Of a stretch of 64,000 nt of DNA, positions 48,968 through 58,694 are shown piece after piece. Each line of letters starts with the position of its first letter. Position 1 is the stretch's first letter. The position numbers and the translations under genes are program-made. This stretch comes from Pseudomonadota bacterium (GTDB lineage Bacteria; Pseudomonadota; Gammaproteobacteria; Steroidobacterales; Steroidobacteraceae): assembly GCA_016704655.1 (NCBI GenBank), contig JADIZR010000002.1:331497-395496 (forward strand). Direction: 5' to 3'. The notes beneath the pieces are model-generated. The model saw nothing but the letters and a program-made list of their open reading frames with translations. It ran no database searches and was not told the origin of the DNA.

Positions 48968-49675
48968 CTACGCGGCCTTGCGGCGTCGAGCGAAGCCCAG
49001 CAGCCCCAGCAGGCCCGATCCCAGCAGCCATGCAGCCGCCGGCAGCGGCACCGGTGTCGAGGCCACCAGGATTGCGACATAGTCGTCGTAGTCGCGATCG
49101 ACGGGATGCGAAAAAGCATCATCGAGCAGCACCAGGATTCGGTTGGTCGGAGTCGACACGATCTGGTCAAACTCGTTCAGGTAGGCGAACGCCAGGCTGG
49201 CACGACCCTGACCGCTGATCAGGGGTGGCCAGTAACCGTTCTTCACGAGCAGCTTGTCCGGATTCGGGTTGGTCCAATAGAACCTGAGGTTGGCACGCCC
49301 GTGATCCTGCGTCACCGAGCCGATTGCCGTGTCCGGGGTGGGGTTAAGACCACCGGCCGCACCGAAACTTTCTGTGTGGTAGAGGGCCGGGCCTGCGGTG
49401 TTACCGAGGCGAATCTGGTCGTTCCAGCCCGACTCGCTGCCGACGAAATACAGCGTGAGCGTCACGTCGTCTTCGCCGATTCTCAGCGTCCCGTTCCTGA
49501 TGATGTTGCCGCCCGCAAACGTGATGCCTGCGGGGACGAGCACGCTGTTGCCGGACGGAAGGCTGCCGGTAGCGGTTCCACCCGTGATGGAGACCAGAGC
49601 CGCTTGAGCGGGGCCCGCGAGGCCCAAGCCGACTGCGAAGGCAGCGAGAGCCGATAAACGCGTCAACTTGTTCAT
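48968..49675 (-). CDS. VPLPA-CTERM secreted protein, intact
   Basis: The 235-residue protein starts with a signal peptide (LAAFAVGLGLAGPAQA) and ends with PVPLPAAAWLLGSGLLGLLG and a basic FARRRKAA tail, a complete VPLPA-CTERM sorting signal. The middle (about 30-200) is a beta-rich secreted region with no domain I recognise. It contains DYDDYVAILVAST just before the signal, a pattern common in PEP-CTERM proteins. It is the only intact cargo gene of the four in this window. A long open frame upstream of the start is chance continuation through the broken neighbouring gene. Confidence 0.85.
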   Translation of the reverse strand: MNKLTRLSALAAFAVGLGLAGPAQAALVSITGGTATGSLPSGNSVLVPAGITFAGGNIIRNGTLRIGEDDVTLTLYFVGSESGWNDQIRLGNTAGPALYHTESFGAAGGLNPTPDTAIGSVTQDHGRANLRFYWTNPNPDKLLVKNGYWPPLISGQGRASLAFAYLNEFDQIVSTPTNRILVLLDDAFSHPVDRDYDDYVAILVASTPVPLPAAAWLLGSGLLGLLGFARRRKAA

Positions 49676-49694
49676 TGTACTTGCCAGGTAATTC

Positions 49695-50411
49695 TCAGAC
49701 GGCCGCTGCCGGACGCCTGCGACCGAGCGCCGCGAACCCGACCAGACCGGAGAGCAACAGCCACGCCGCGGCCGGCAGTGGCACGGACGGACCGTCAGGT
49801 TACGGCCCGGTGATCGCTGGATGCCCACGCCTGAGACAAACTGGATGGTCACCGTCGATGCGGTGTGCGCGAGATTGCCGAAGATCGCCGCGCCCAGGTT
49901 GCCGCACTGTCCGTGTAAAAGCTCCGGGCCCGCTAAAACCAAGGTCGAGATGTCCAGCCAGTTCGACTCCTGCCGGTGGTACGTAACTCTGGACCTGGGT
50001 CGGCAAGGCATTGGCAAACGATTCGTTGAAGATCGTGGTGCCGTCGACAATTACGCTGAAGAAGTCACCCTGCGGGTAGGTGCCTGTGCCGTCCAGTGAG
50101 TCGATCGCGGCGAACAGGAACCCGATGCTCAACGCCGTATGCGCGGGAAGTGCAGTTAGCGTGAGCGTCACGACGTTGCCGGTCTCGCTGCGCAGGAAGT
50201 TGCCGCCGAACTGGTTGCCGATCGGACCAAGGCCCGCAAAGCCTTGCACGCCCGTCTGTGTCGCGGTGCCTGGCGAAATTTCCGACGGGAACGAACCATT
50301 GAAGCCGCGGAAAACACCGTTAACCGCCGCCGCCATCGCCGTCGACGACATCGCCATCAACGCGACCGAAGCGATCACGCTGCGACAAGCTTGTCGAGCA
50401 GGACGTTCCAT
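49695..50411 (-). pseudogene. VPLPA-CTERM secreted protein, two compensating frameshifts
   Basis: ATG at 50411 has AGGGGAG upstream and opens with a signal peptide (IASVALMAMSSTAMA). The protein continues through FLFAAIDSLDGTGTYPQGDF to about GFSGPGAFTRT, where the frame shifts near 49905. It resumes as CGNLGAAIFGNLAHTAS-TVTIQFVSGVGI. After another shift near 49795 a third segment gives SVPLPAAAWLLLSGLVGF and a basic end with TGA at 49695-49697. Both shifts together restore the frame (717 bases, 239 codons). The beta-rich protein has the features of a typical PEP-CTERM protein. Confidence 0.8.
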
Positions 50412-50647
50412 GTGGCTACTCCCCTGGTCCGTCGCCACGGACCTAGTCGACGACCCGGCAATGCAGGTCTTCTTAAATTTAGACGTGTCACGTTACATCG
50501 ACGAGCAGCAATCCGCCATGGGTAGCGAGCGTAAATGTCTTGTTTTCAAACAAAAAAACGACCGACAAAACGCACCGCTTTGTATGACACTTGGTTGCAT
50601 TATGACAAATGCAATCGCGCCCGCGACGGGTCACCCTTCAACCCCGG
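50412..50647. promoter_or_regulatory. Intergenic region upstream of the broken VPLPA gene
   Basis: These 236 bases hold no gene. They contain a hairpin GTCCGT-CGCC-ACGGAC (about 50438-50453), A/T-rich stretches near 50475 and 50545-50575, the 12-mer TTTGTATGACAC (50579-50590, also at 53950-53961) and an inverted repeat TTGCATT/AATGCAA (about 50595-50614). Probably the promoter of the leftward gene. Confidence 0.45.
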
Positions 50648-52858
50648 CTATCCGGCCTTCTTGAGATTCGCGAGCGCCGCGCGCGCTTCCTCGACACCGG
50701 GATAGCGCGCATCACCTTTCACCGCCAGTTCGAGGCTCGCGCGTGCCGCCGATCGATCGCCGGCCTGCAACTGCGCCATGCCGAGGTGGTACTGCAGCAC
50801 CTGCGCCTCGGATGCTTTCTTGACGGCCGCGGCCAGCACCGGCACCGCCTCGGCGTACTTGCCGCGCGCATAGAGCACCCAGCCGTAAGTATCGAGGAAC
50901 GCGGGGTTCGGCGACTTCGCAAATCTCCCGGCCAGTTCTTCCGCCCGTGCGAGGCTCTTGTCGTCCTTGCGATACGTGGCGAGCAGCATGGCGAGGTTGT
51001 TCGCGGCGATCTCGCTGGTCGGGTTGGCCGCGAGCATTGCCTCGTACTCAGCGATCGCCTCCTCCGGGCGCCCCTGCTGCTCGAGCAGCGTGGCCAGGTC
51101 GATCACCAGCGGCGCGGCACCCCTGGTCGCGGCGATGCCCTGGCGAAATATCGAAATGGCCGCCTCGATGTTGCCTTGCGCGAGCTCCGCACCGGCCTGA
51201 CCGCGGTAGGCCTGCCAGTCCGTCGGCGCGAGCGATGCCGCGGCCGCGAAACTGTCGGCAGCCTCGGTGGAATTCTGCTGCCCCTGCTGCACCAGGCCCG
51301 CAAGGTAGTAACCCAGCGGCAGCTTGGGCTGCAGCGCCTGGATCGCATTGGCGGTCTTGAGCGCTGCTTCGAGATCCTTCGCCCCCGCCTGCACGCGGTA
51401 CAGCGCCTCGAGCGCGGCAATGTTGTTGGGCTCGTCCTTGACCAGCTGCTCGATCACCGGCAGCGCCGCCTCGGGCTTGCCCTGCTGCAGCAGCAATTGC
51501 GCGAGGTCGAGCCGCGCCAGCAGATCGCGCGGGCTCGCCTGCACCGCGGAGCGCAGAGTTTCTTCGGCGAGGGTAGCGTCGCCCGCCTTCAGGTGCGCCC
51601 GGGCCAGCGCACGGCGGATCGGCACGGAGTTCGGCTGGTCGCGCAACACCGCACGCAGGTCGGTGACGGCACCGTTGGTGTCACCCTTGGCGAGCGCAAG
51701 ATCGGCGCGCATCACCAGCGCATCGGCGTCGCGCGGGTTCTCGGCGAGCACTTCCTCGACCAGCTTCCGCGCTTCGTCCGGCTTGCCCGCGCGCAGCTTA
51801 GCCATCGCGATGCGGTTGCGCGCGGTGAGACCCTGCGGACCGGTGCCATCCTTGTCGATGACCTCACGGTAGACGGCCTCGGCCTTGGCCGCGTGGCCGC
51901 CCTGATCGTAGAACTCACCGATGCCGACGAGCAGCGGCAGGTTGTCGGGCTCCTTCCTGCGGGCGGCGATGAGTTCCTTGTCGGCCGCCTCGAACGAACG
52001 CTGTGCCGCGAGCAGACTGGCCAGCGCGAGTTGCGCCTCGACGCTGTCGGGATTGGCCGCCACTGCCTGACGCAGCGTCGCCTCGGCGCCGTCGACGTTC
52101 TTCGAGAACAAGTGCAGCTGCGCCAGCCGGTAGCGGTGCACGAGGTTGCCGGGCTCGAGCCGGATGATTTCCTCGAGCTGCTTCTGTGCATCCGCGTTGC
52201 GCTGCTGGTCCACGAGCAGCTGCGCAAGCACGAGGCGCAGGTCCACCGACTTCGGCGCAGCCTCAACGGACTTGCTGAGCAGCCCGACGGCTTCTCGTCC
52301 CTCGCCTGCCCGGCGCAGCAACGCGGCCAGCACGGCCACCGCCTCCTCGCTCGCGGGGTCGAGCTGCACGGCGCGCTCGGCGTCCGTGCGCGCGGCGGCA
52401 AGATCTCCCTTGAGCATGGTCGCAGCGGCACGCACCGTGAGCAGTTCGGCGTCTTCCGGCGTCGTCACGAGCGCAGGTGCGATGACCTCGATCGCGCGAT
52501 CCGGCAATCCCGCCAGCGCCAGCATTCGACCGAGCCGCGCCCGCGCGAGCGCGCTTTTCTCGTCGGCCGCGACCGCCGACTGGTACATCTGCGCCGCCTC
52601 GGTGTAGTTGCCGAGCCTTTCCGCCGCTTCGCCTGCGCGCACGCGCGCGGTGGCGTCCTTCGGATCGATCTGGATTGCGTTGCGGAACTCGAGACGCGCC
52701 TTCTCGTAGTTGCCAGCGGCCATGAGCTCCTGGCCCTTGGCGAGGTAGCGTTCCTTGCGCGCATCGGCGCCGCCGCACGCAGTCGTGAGTGCGATCAACG
52801 TCAGCAGCAGAAGGCCGGCTAATCCACGTTGCATCATTGTTCTCGAAGCCATGGCCAA
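50648..52858 (-). CDS. TPR-repeat lipoprotein of the exosortase/polysaccharide system
   Basis: The 736-residue protein is a lipoprotein (LLTLIALTTACGG, lipobox Cys near residue 28) followed by a continuous array of about 17-18 tetratricopeptide repeats (A..G..A...AI..DP pattern) to the C-terminus. It resembles PrsT, the TPR protein of PEP-CTERM/exosortase clusters, but is shorter. TPR proteins of this kind scaffold polysaccharide synthesis or export in the periplasm. TTG at 52858 has the best spacing to GGAGG; ATG at 52852 is an alternative start. It is intact, unlike its neighbours. Confidence 0.85.
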   Translation of the reverse strand: MAMASRTMMQRGLAGLLLLTLIALTTACGGADARKERYLAKGQELMAAGNYEKARLEFRNAIQIDPKDATARVRAGEAAERLGNYTEAAQMYQSAVAADEKSALARARLGRMLALAGLPDRAIEVIAPALVTTPEDAELLTVRAAATMLKGDLAAARTDAERAVQLDPASEEAVAVLAALLRRAGEGREAVGLLSKSVEAAPKSVDLRLVLAQLLVDQQRNADAQKQLEEIIRLEPGNLVHRYRLAQLHLFSKNVDGAEATLRQAVAANPDSVEAQLALASLLAAQRSFEAADKELIAARRKEPDNLPLLVGIGEFYDQGGHAAKAEAVYREVIDKDGTGPQGLTARNRIAMAKLRAGKPDEARKLVEEVLAENPRDADALVMRADLALAKGDTNGAVTDLRAVLRDQPNSVPIRRALARAHLKAGDATLAEETLRSAVQASPRDLLARLDLAQLLLQQGKPEAALPVIEQLVKDEPNNIAALEALYRVQAGAKDLEAALKTANAIQALQPKLPLGYYLAGLVQQGQQNSTEAADSFAAAASLAPTDWQAYRGQAGAELAQGNIEAAISIFRQGIAATRGAAPLVIDLATLLEQQGRPEEAIAEYEAMLAANPTSEIAANNLAMLLATYRKDDKSLARAEELAGRFAKSPNPAFLDTYGWVLYARGKYAEAVPVLAAAVKKASEAQVLQYHLGMAQLQAGDRSAARASLELAVKGDARYPGVEEARAALANLKKAG

Positions 52859-52944
52859 TCGCGTCCTCCCTGTGGCGAGGAAACGATACTACATGTGACA
52901 CGCGACTCGACTGCTACGTCACAAATGAGACTCGCTACAAAATG

Positions 52945-52964
52945 AACCCCGCCGAAGCGGGGTT
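52945..52964. terminator. Bidirectional terminator hairpin
   Basis: Arms AACCCCGC and GCGGGGTT enclose CGAA. On the minus strand a CATTTTG tract follows, which ends the lectin-like VPLPA gene transcript just upstream of the TPR gene. Confidence 0.75.
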
Positions 52965-52987
52965 CCTTAAATCGTATTCAGTCGACT

Positions 52988-53844
52988 TCAGGCCATGGTT
53001 CGCCGTCTTCCGACGAAGCCAAGTCCCGCGAGACCCGAGAGCAGCAGCCACGCCGCAGCAGGCAAAGGCACGGGGGTCGTCGAAAAGTCGAATACCTCGT
53101 GCAGACTGCTGGCTGAACCGGTACCCGCCGTGAATCCGAACCTGATGTTTTCGCCGATGAACGTCGCCAGGCCCGACCCGACAATGAAGGAGACCAGTGC
53201 CGTACCGGGCTTCACGTTGCTGTCGCTCAGGAAGACGCTGAGCGTCGTGTTGCCTGGGTTGAAGTCGACCCACGCGAACAGGTTGGATGTCTGGCCAACG
53301 CCGCTGCGCACCAACGTATACGGTGATGATGCGGACGCCGATTGCCCGCCACTCCAGACGTCTTCGCCGTCGAGGTGGATGGCGACATGGGGCGCCGTGG
53401 GGTCCCCCGCAGCAATCCCACGTGTCGAACTCGACGGCCAGCAGGTTGTCGGTGCCGGAGGCGATGCCAGGCCCGCCATACCCAAGGTCGCCGCCACCAA
53501 GACCGATGGCGTCTGCGTCATTTCCGTGAATGACGAAAGCCATGCCGTCGCCGGACCCCCAATCGTCGTCCGAGCCGGAGATCCTGAATTCGAAGCTGGC
53601 GCTGAATGCCGAGCTGTCGGTGACCACAAGCGACGTCGTGACCCAGGCGGAGCCGACCTGGTCCTGTGCATTCCGGCGTCAGCACGATGTGCGACGAGTC
53701 GATCACGGTCGCGTCGCTGTTGGTCTGCCACTCCTGTCCCCAGACGGTGGCGGTAACGGCATCGGCGGGCACCGCGACCAGCAACGCGTTGACCCCAAGC
53801 ACCAGCGCGGATAGCAGCGCCACCTGACTTGACGGGTTACTCAT
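52988..53844 (-). pseudogene. Legume-type lectin-domain VPLPA-CTERM protein, two frameshifts
   Basis: ATG at 53844 follows GGAGGGGG and opens with a signal peptide (LVLGVNALLVAVPADA). After HIVLTPECTG the frame shifts near 53665 and continues with QVGSAWVTTSLVVTDSSAF and the lectin core: FEFRISGSDDDWGSGDGMAF, LAVEFDTWDCCGG. A second shift in a G/C run near 53400 leads to PTAPHVAIHLDGEDVWSGG and on to VPLPAAAWLLLSGLAGLG with a VGRRRTMA tail. The FEFRI..DGMAFVI, VEFDTW and HVAIHLDG motifs are those of L-type (legume) lectins. The restored protein has about 285 residues. Confidence 0.82.
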
Positions 53845-54044
53845 GACGAATCCCCCCTCCAACGTTGTCCTGATTATTGATGCGTCTACGCCCAGACAGG
53901 CTGGGCGTCAATCGGTCGCGCGAAATTGGCGACTGACAAAGCGACTACATTTGTATGACACCAGGCGAGCGTCATAACTCCGCACGCCATTCTGTCCTCG
54001 CGCCGCAGTGTCGAGGTAACCCGCAGCGCGATACTGCTAAAGTC
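53845..54044. promoter_or_regulatory. Divergent promoter region, lectin-like gene and dehydrogenase
   Basis: The gap contains a hairpin GCCCAG-ACAGG-CTGGGC (about 53889-53905) and the 12-mer TTTGTATGACAC (53950-53961), which is shared with 50579-50590. It should hold promoters for both directions. Confidence 0.45.
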
Positions 54045-55367
54045 ATGCCTCCCACAAGCAAAAAAAGCGTCATCAGCTCGCGCATGCGCAAACTCAACCT
54101 CCGCAACCTGAAGATCGGCGTGATCGGCCTGGGCTACGTCGGCCTGCCGCTCGCCGTCGAATTCGGCCGTCGATACGCCACCGTCGGCTACGACATCAAG
54201 CCTGCCCGCGTTCGCGAACTGCGCCAGGGCCGCGACAGCACCCGCGAGGTCGACAAGGCGGATCTCGCCGCGGCGACCAGGCTCTCGTTCACCGCGGACC
54301 TCGACGACCTCAAGGACTGCCGCGCGTTCATCGTCACCGTGCCGACGCCGATCGACGAGTACAAGCGCCCCGACCTGACACCGCTCGTCGGCGCCAGCGA
54401 AGCGGTCGGCAAGTTGCTGAAGCGCGGCGACGTCGTCGTGTACGAGTCCACCGTCTATCCGGGCTGCACCGAGGAAGTGTGCGTGCCGATCCTCGAACGC
54501 GTTTCCGGCCTGCACTTCAATCGCGACTTCTGCGTGGGCTACAGCCCCGAGCGCATCAATCCCGGCGACAAGCAGCACCGTCTGCCGACGATCCGCAAGG
54601 TCACGTCCGGCTCAACGCCGGATTCCGCCCGCTTCGTGGACGCACTCTATCGCTCGATCGTCACGGCAGGCACGCACCAGGCGTCGAGCATCCGCGTGGC
54701 CGAGGCCGCCAAGGTGATCGAGAACACGCAGCGCGACGTCAACATCGCTTTGATCAACGAGCTGGCACTGATCTTCAACCGGATGGGGCTCGATACCCAG
54801 GAAGTGCTCGAAGCGGCGGGCAGCAAGTGGAACTTCCTGCCGTTCCGGCCAGGACTCGTGGGCGGGCATTGCATCGGCGTGGACCCCTACTACCTCACGC
54901 ACAAGGCCCAGGCGATCGGCTACCACCCCGAGATGATCCTGGCCGGGCGCCGCATCAACGACAACATGGCAATGTACGTGGCGCAGCAGGTGGTGACGCT
55001 GATGATCCGCAGTCGGCAGGCCGTCTGCGGCTCGCGCATCCTGATGCTGGGCATCACGTTCAAGGAGAACTGTCCCGACGTGCGCAACAGCAAGGTGGTC
55101 GACGTGGTACGCGAGCTGGAGAAGGTCGGCGCGAAGGTCGACGTGCACGATCCGTGGGCCGATGCGGCGGAGACTCGCCACGAGTACGGCATCGAACTGA
55201 AGCGACGGCTCGTGCCCGGCACGTACGACGCGATCGTCATGGCCGTGCCGCACGACGACTTCCGCCAGATGGGGGCGAAGGGCGTTCGACGCCTGGGCCG
55301 CCGCAAGCACGTGCTGTACGACGTCAAGCACGTGTTCCAGCGCGACGAAACGGACGGGCGGCTATAG
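54045..55367 (+). CDS. UDP-N-acetyl-hexosamine / UDP-glucose type dehydrogenase
   Basis: The enzyme of about 440 residues oxidises a UDP-sugar to the uronic acid (TviB/WbpA-like). The NAD-binding GVIGLGYVGLPLAVEFG, the VVYESTVYPGCTEEVC segment with a family cysteine, the NTQRDVNIALINELALIF helix, GHCIGVDPYYLTHKAQ with the catalytic Cys, and GITFKENCPDVRNSKVVDV are all present. This is typical of UDP-N-acetylgalactosamine/glucosamine dehydrogenases supplying exopolysaccharide. ATG 54045 (MPPTSKKS) is chosen; ATG 54084 (MRKLNLRN) fits the family equally well. Its end overlaps the next, convergent gene by six bases. Confidence 0.9.
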   Translation: MPPTSKKSVISSRMRKLNLRNLKIGVIGLGYVGLPLAVEFGRRYATVGYDIKPARVRELRQGRDSTREVDKADLAAATRLSFTADLDDLKDCRAFIVTVPTPIDEYKRPDLTPLVGASEAVGKLLKRGDVVVYESTVYPGCTEEVCVPILERVSGLHFNRDFCVGYSPERINPGDKQHRLPTIRKVTSGSTPDSARFVDALYRSIVTAGTHQASSIRVAEAAKVIENTQRDVNIALINELALIFNRMGLDTQEVLEAAGSKWNFLPFRPGLVGGHCIGVDPYYLTHKAQAIGYHPEMILAGRRINDNMAMYVAQQVVTLMIRSRQAVCGSRILMLGITFKENCPDVRNSKVVDVVRELEKVGAKVDVHDPWADAAETRHEYGIELKRRLVPGTYDAIVMAVPHDDFRQMGAKGVRRLGRRKHVLYDVKHVFQRDETDGRL

Positions 55368-57015
55368 GCCCCGCACCAGCCCCCGCACCGCCAACACCAC
55401 TGCGAGAAACACCGCCCCGCTCCGCCAAAGCCACGCCTTGGTCCGCGCCGAGTGGCCTGCCAACATCTCGAGCGCATAGAACAGCACCACGAGCTTGGCG
55501 ACGCTGAGACCGAGGTTGCTCGGTGCACCGCGCAATCCCGGCAGGTTGGGCAATGCCAGTGCGACAAAGATCACCAGCAGGTCGAGCGGCGTCACCTCGA
55601 AGCGACGCTCGCGCGACAGGCGCAGCCGCAGCACTACCGCCAGCGTGAGCACCGGGAAGATCGCCAGCTTGGCGTACTCGAATAGCTCGGGCAGATCGGC
55701 CGCGACGTGGTCGAGGTACACGGCCATCACCACGGCGACATAGAGGGCGCCCTGAGTGACCGCCGCGATGCCCGGCAACTCCGAGCGCTGCAGGATTGCG
55801 AGCCCGAGCACCGTGCACAGGGCCACCGCAAGCCAGCCGATGTCCCGCCCAACCGGCCCCACCGCAATCGCCACGCCGGCGAAATACAGCAGGATGCAAC
55901 CCATCTCCACGATCGCCGTCCAGCGCGGCATGCGCCGCGGCTGCTTCAGCCGCAGCAGGATCTCGCCGACCCGTGTCGTGCCGAGCCGGAACTCGCCGAG
56001 TCCGTGCCATTGCCAACCGCGACGCTCAGCAGCGAACAGCGCCAGCAATAGCGTCGCCGCGAACCCCACGAACACCGCGAGGATGGCGACGTCGGAGTGA
56101 AAGCGCAGCTGCCACGCCAGCAGGAACAACACGCCTTGCAGCAGGTAGATCACGGCCACGGCTTCGAAGTGTTCGAAACCGCGACCAAGCAACCGATGGT
56201 GCAGGTGATTCTTGTCGGCGGAGAACGGTGAACGCCCCTCGCGCAGGCGAATCGTGATCACCGTCAGCGTGTCCAGGATCGGCAGGCCCAGCAGCAGCAG
56301 CGGCAGCGCCGCGCTGAAGGGCAACGCCTCGTTCTGGGTCAGCAGTACCGCCAGCACGCCAACCGTGAAGCCCAGAAACTGGCTGCCGCCGTCGCCCATG
56401 AACACCCGGGCCGGATAAGCTGTTGTAGCGCAGGAAGCCCAGCAGGCTACCCATGACGACAACGGCGACGGTGGAGACGAACGCGAGGTCCGTGCCGAAG
56501 CTCAACAACGCAATCGCCACGCAGCAGAGGAAGGTGGTCCCGCCGGCCAGCCCATCGAGCCCGTCCGAGAGATTGATGGCGTTGGTGACGCCGAGCAGGA
56601 ACAACGCCGTCAGCGGCGCGGCAATGATCGCCGGCAGTTCGACTCGCGAGGCAAACGTCAGGGAATGGATCTCGACGCCACCCACCAGCACGACGATGTG
56701 CACGGCAATCAGCTGGCCGAGGAACTTAATGCCGGGCGAAAGCGTGACCCGATCATCCCAAACGCCGAACAGCAGCACGATGAGCGCCGAGGCGAGATAG
56801 GCCGCCGTGAGCCGATCGAGGTCGAGCCAGAGCAGCAGTGGAACCGCCACGCCAACCGCCATCGCGATGCCGCCCACGCGCGGCATCGGGCGCGCGTGCA
56901 CCTTGCGCTCTGCCGGCGCATCGAGAACGTGCATCGACCCGGCTCGCCGCATGAGTGCGGGAATCAGGGCCATGGTCAGCGCCATGGCGAGGATGAAGGC
57001 GAGCAGGAGATCCAT
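55362..57015 (-). pseudogene. WecA-like undecaprenyl-phosphate sugar-1-phosphate transferase, one frameshift
   Basis: The first part (57015 down to about 56420) reads as an MraY/WecA-family enzyme: HARPMPRVGGIAMAVGV, GVWDDRV, NAINLSDGLDGLAGGT. The frame breaks at an AGCTTATCC where AGCTATCC would restore RYNSYPARVFMGDGGSQFLG, the next family motif, and the second half continues in that frame with KNHLHHRLLGRGF and several membrane helices to 55362. It would attach the first sugar to the lipid carrier. The C-terminal half has about 150 extra hydrophobic residues compared with WecA, as in some exosortase-locus homologues. One extra T is the only damage. Confidence 0.85.
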
Positions 57016-57034
57016 CCGTAGTTAATTGCGCGCC

Positions 57035-58623
57035 TCAGCGAGGCACGTAGTCCTCCAGCATCGGCACCACGTCGCGAGCAAACTGCGCGAGCTGCCGGTC
57101 GGCCTGAGCCTCGACCGCGCCCTCCGGGACCGGCACCGTGAGACGCACCAGCGCGCCGTCCGAGCGGTTGCGGGTGAGAGAATCCCAGAACAGATACCAC
57201 TTGACCAGGTATTCGTTGGTGATCACGCGGCCCCGCTGCTGGAACCAGTAGTACACCAGCTGGCGCTGCGAGCCGTACTGGATCAGCGCGCGGTTGACGC
57301 GCAGCGGCTGTCCGCCGATTGCGACATCGGCCACCGGCACCTGCTCGAGACTCTTGATCTGCCATCCACCGCCCGGCGCAGGCAGCGCGGTGAATGCGCC
57401 GAGCGACCGGCTTGCTGCGAGTCGTACCAGGCGACGTACAAGTTGACCGGCGTGCCCGACGCGCCATGGAAATCTGCCATCAGGTAGTCATCGAGCTTGA
57501 GTTCATCGAGATAAATCTTTTCGAGCGCCGTCTTGAGGCCTACCCAAGGGCCGGCGACCAGCGGAAAGTCCACGAACGCCTTGCGGGATGGGACCACCTC
57601 GGTGCGCTCGGGCAACGCGAGGGACACGCCCGCCATGAGTACCAGCATAAGACTAGCCGAGACGAGGCTCGGGGGCGTGGGCCGGCGCACGGTCGGGCGT
57701 CCTTGGGGGTCGGCGCCGGGAACTCCAGGCCGAACACCTCTCGCCAGGGACGACGGTCCTTGCCGATGCGCGCCAGCACGATCATCTCGAGCAGCATCAC
57801 ACCGGCGCTCAGCATGAACACCGCCCAGCCCTGGAATTCATGCAGGAAACCCTCGGCCATGCCGATGCCCCAATGCTCGACCATGATGCCGATCATGCCC
57901 ACGCGCAGGCTGTTCATCAGGATCGTGATCGGGATGCTGGAGAGGAAGAGCAGCACCCGCTTCCACAGCGCGGCCTTGAAGAAATAGGCCATGATGAAGC
58001 CGAGCGTCATCAGCGGAAACAGGTAGCGCAGGCCGTCGCAAGCCTCGGCCACCTGGAGCTGGTAGCCGCCAAGATCGATGACGTTGCCCTCGAGGTACAC
58101 GCTGACGCCGAAGAGCCGCATGAACCAGACGCCGATCGCCGAGGAGATCAGCTGCATTTCCGCCGAGAGGTTGTTCAGCAGGAAGTCCGGCAGCGGCACC
58201 ATCAGCAGCAGGATGAACAGCGGCGCCCACAGCCGACGGAAGACTCTCAACCCAACACCTGCCAGGACGACGCCGTAGAAGGCGACCACCGCGCCGTACT
58301 GCGAGACTGGAAAAGCGATGCCAATACGCCAGCGACCACGGCAAGCAGGCCCCGAACAGAGCAAGCGCTACGCCAGCCCATGAGCCTGAGAATTGTCTCC
58401 GCTCCAGTTCGTCCTTCTGCTGCCAGACCAGGAAAGCCGAGATCAGCGGTATCAGCGCAGCGTGGCTGAACTCGGGGCTGCCGCTCCAGGTCGAAACCAT
58501 GTTGCGCAGTGCCGGGCCTGAGAGGAGCCAGATTCCCGCCAGCGCTATTGCCAGCAAAGCGTTCCAAAGCAGGGAACTCCGATAAACCAACGTGACAGGT
58601 TGATCGGCGCTGATAACCGTCAT
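57035..58623 (-). pseudogene. xrtD: XrtD-type exosortase with fused EpsI domain, three frameshifts
   Basis: The N-terminal membrane part starts MTVISADQPVTLVYRS. After a shift near 58316 come PVSQYGAVVAFYGVVLAGV and the catalytic core: Cys in VAEACDGLRYLFPL, Arg in MNSLRVGMIG and His in GFLHEFQGWAVFM, the expected exosortase triad. A second shift near 57690 joins the EpsI domain (FPLVAGPWVGLKTALEKIYL). A third near 57385 restores CLPAPGGGWQIKSLEQVPV-type EpsI sequence to the stop at 57035. The fused EpsI C-terminus is characteristic of the VPLPA-CTERM-specific exosortase D. This matches the VPLPA cargo genes here. It should process their C-terminal signals. Confidence 0.85.
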
Positions 58624-58694
58624 GGCTAACAGATGCTGTCGGGCATTTGCCTGCGAGCATAACCAACGCGCGCTTTGTCGGCCACACGGATCCG

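Noticed and set aside
48968..50050. 360-codon form of the intact VPLPA protein
   Set aside because: The extra N-terminal 125 residues run through the remains of the neighbouring broken cargo gene. The real signal peptide begins at the ATG ending at 49675.
50582..50600. Sigma-54 promoter TGACAC-TTGG-TTGC
   Set aside because: The spacing between the -24-like and -12-like parts is one base short and TGACAC lacks the GG. It also reads away from the cargo gene.
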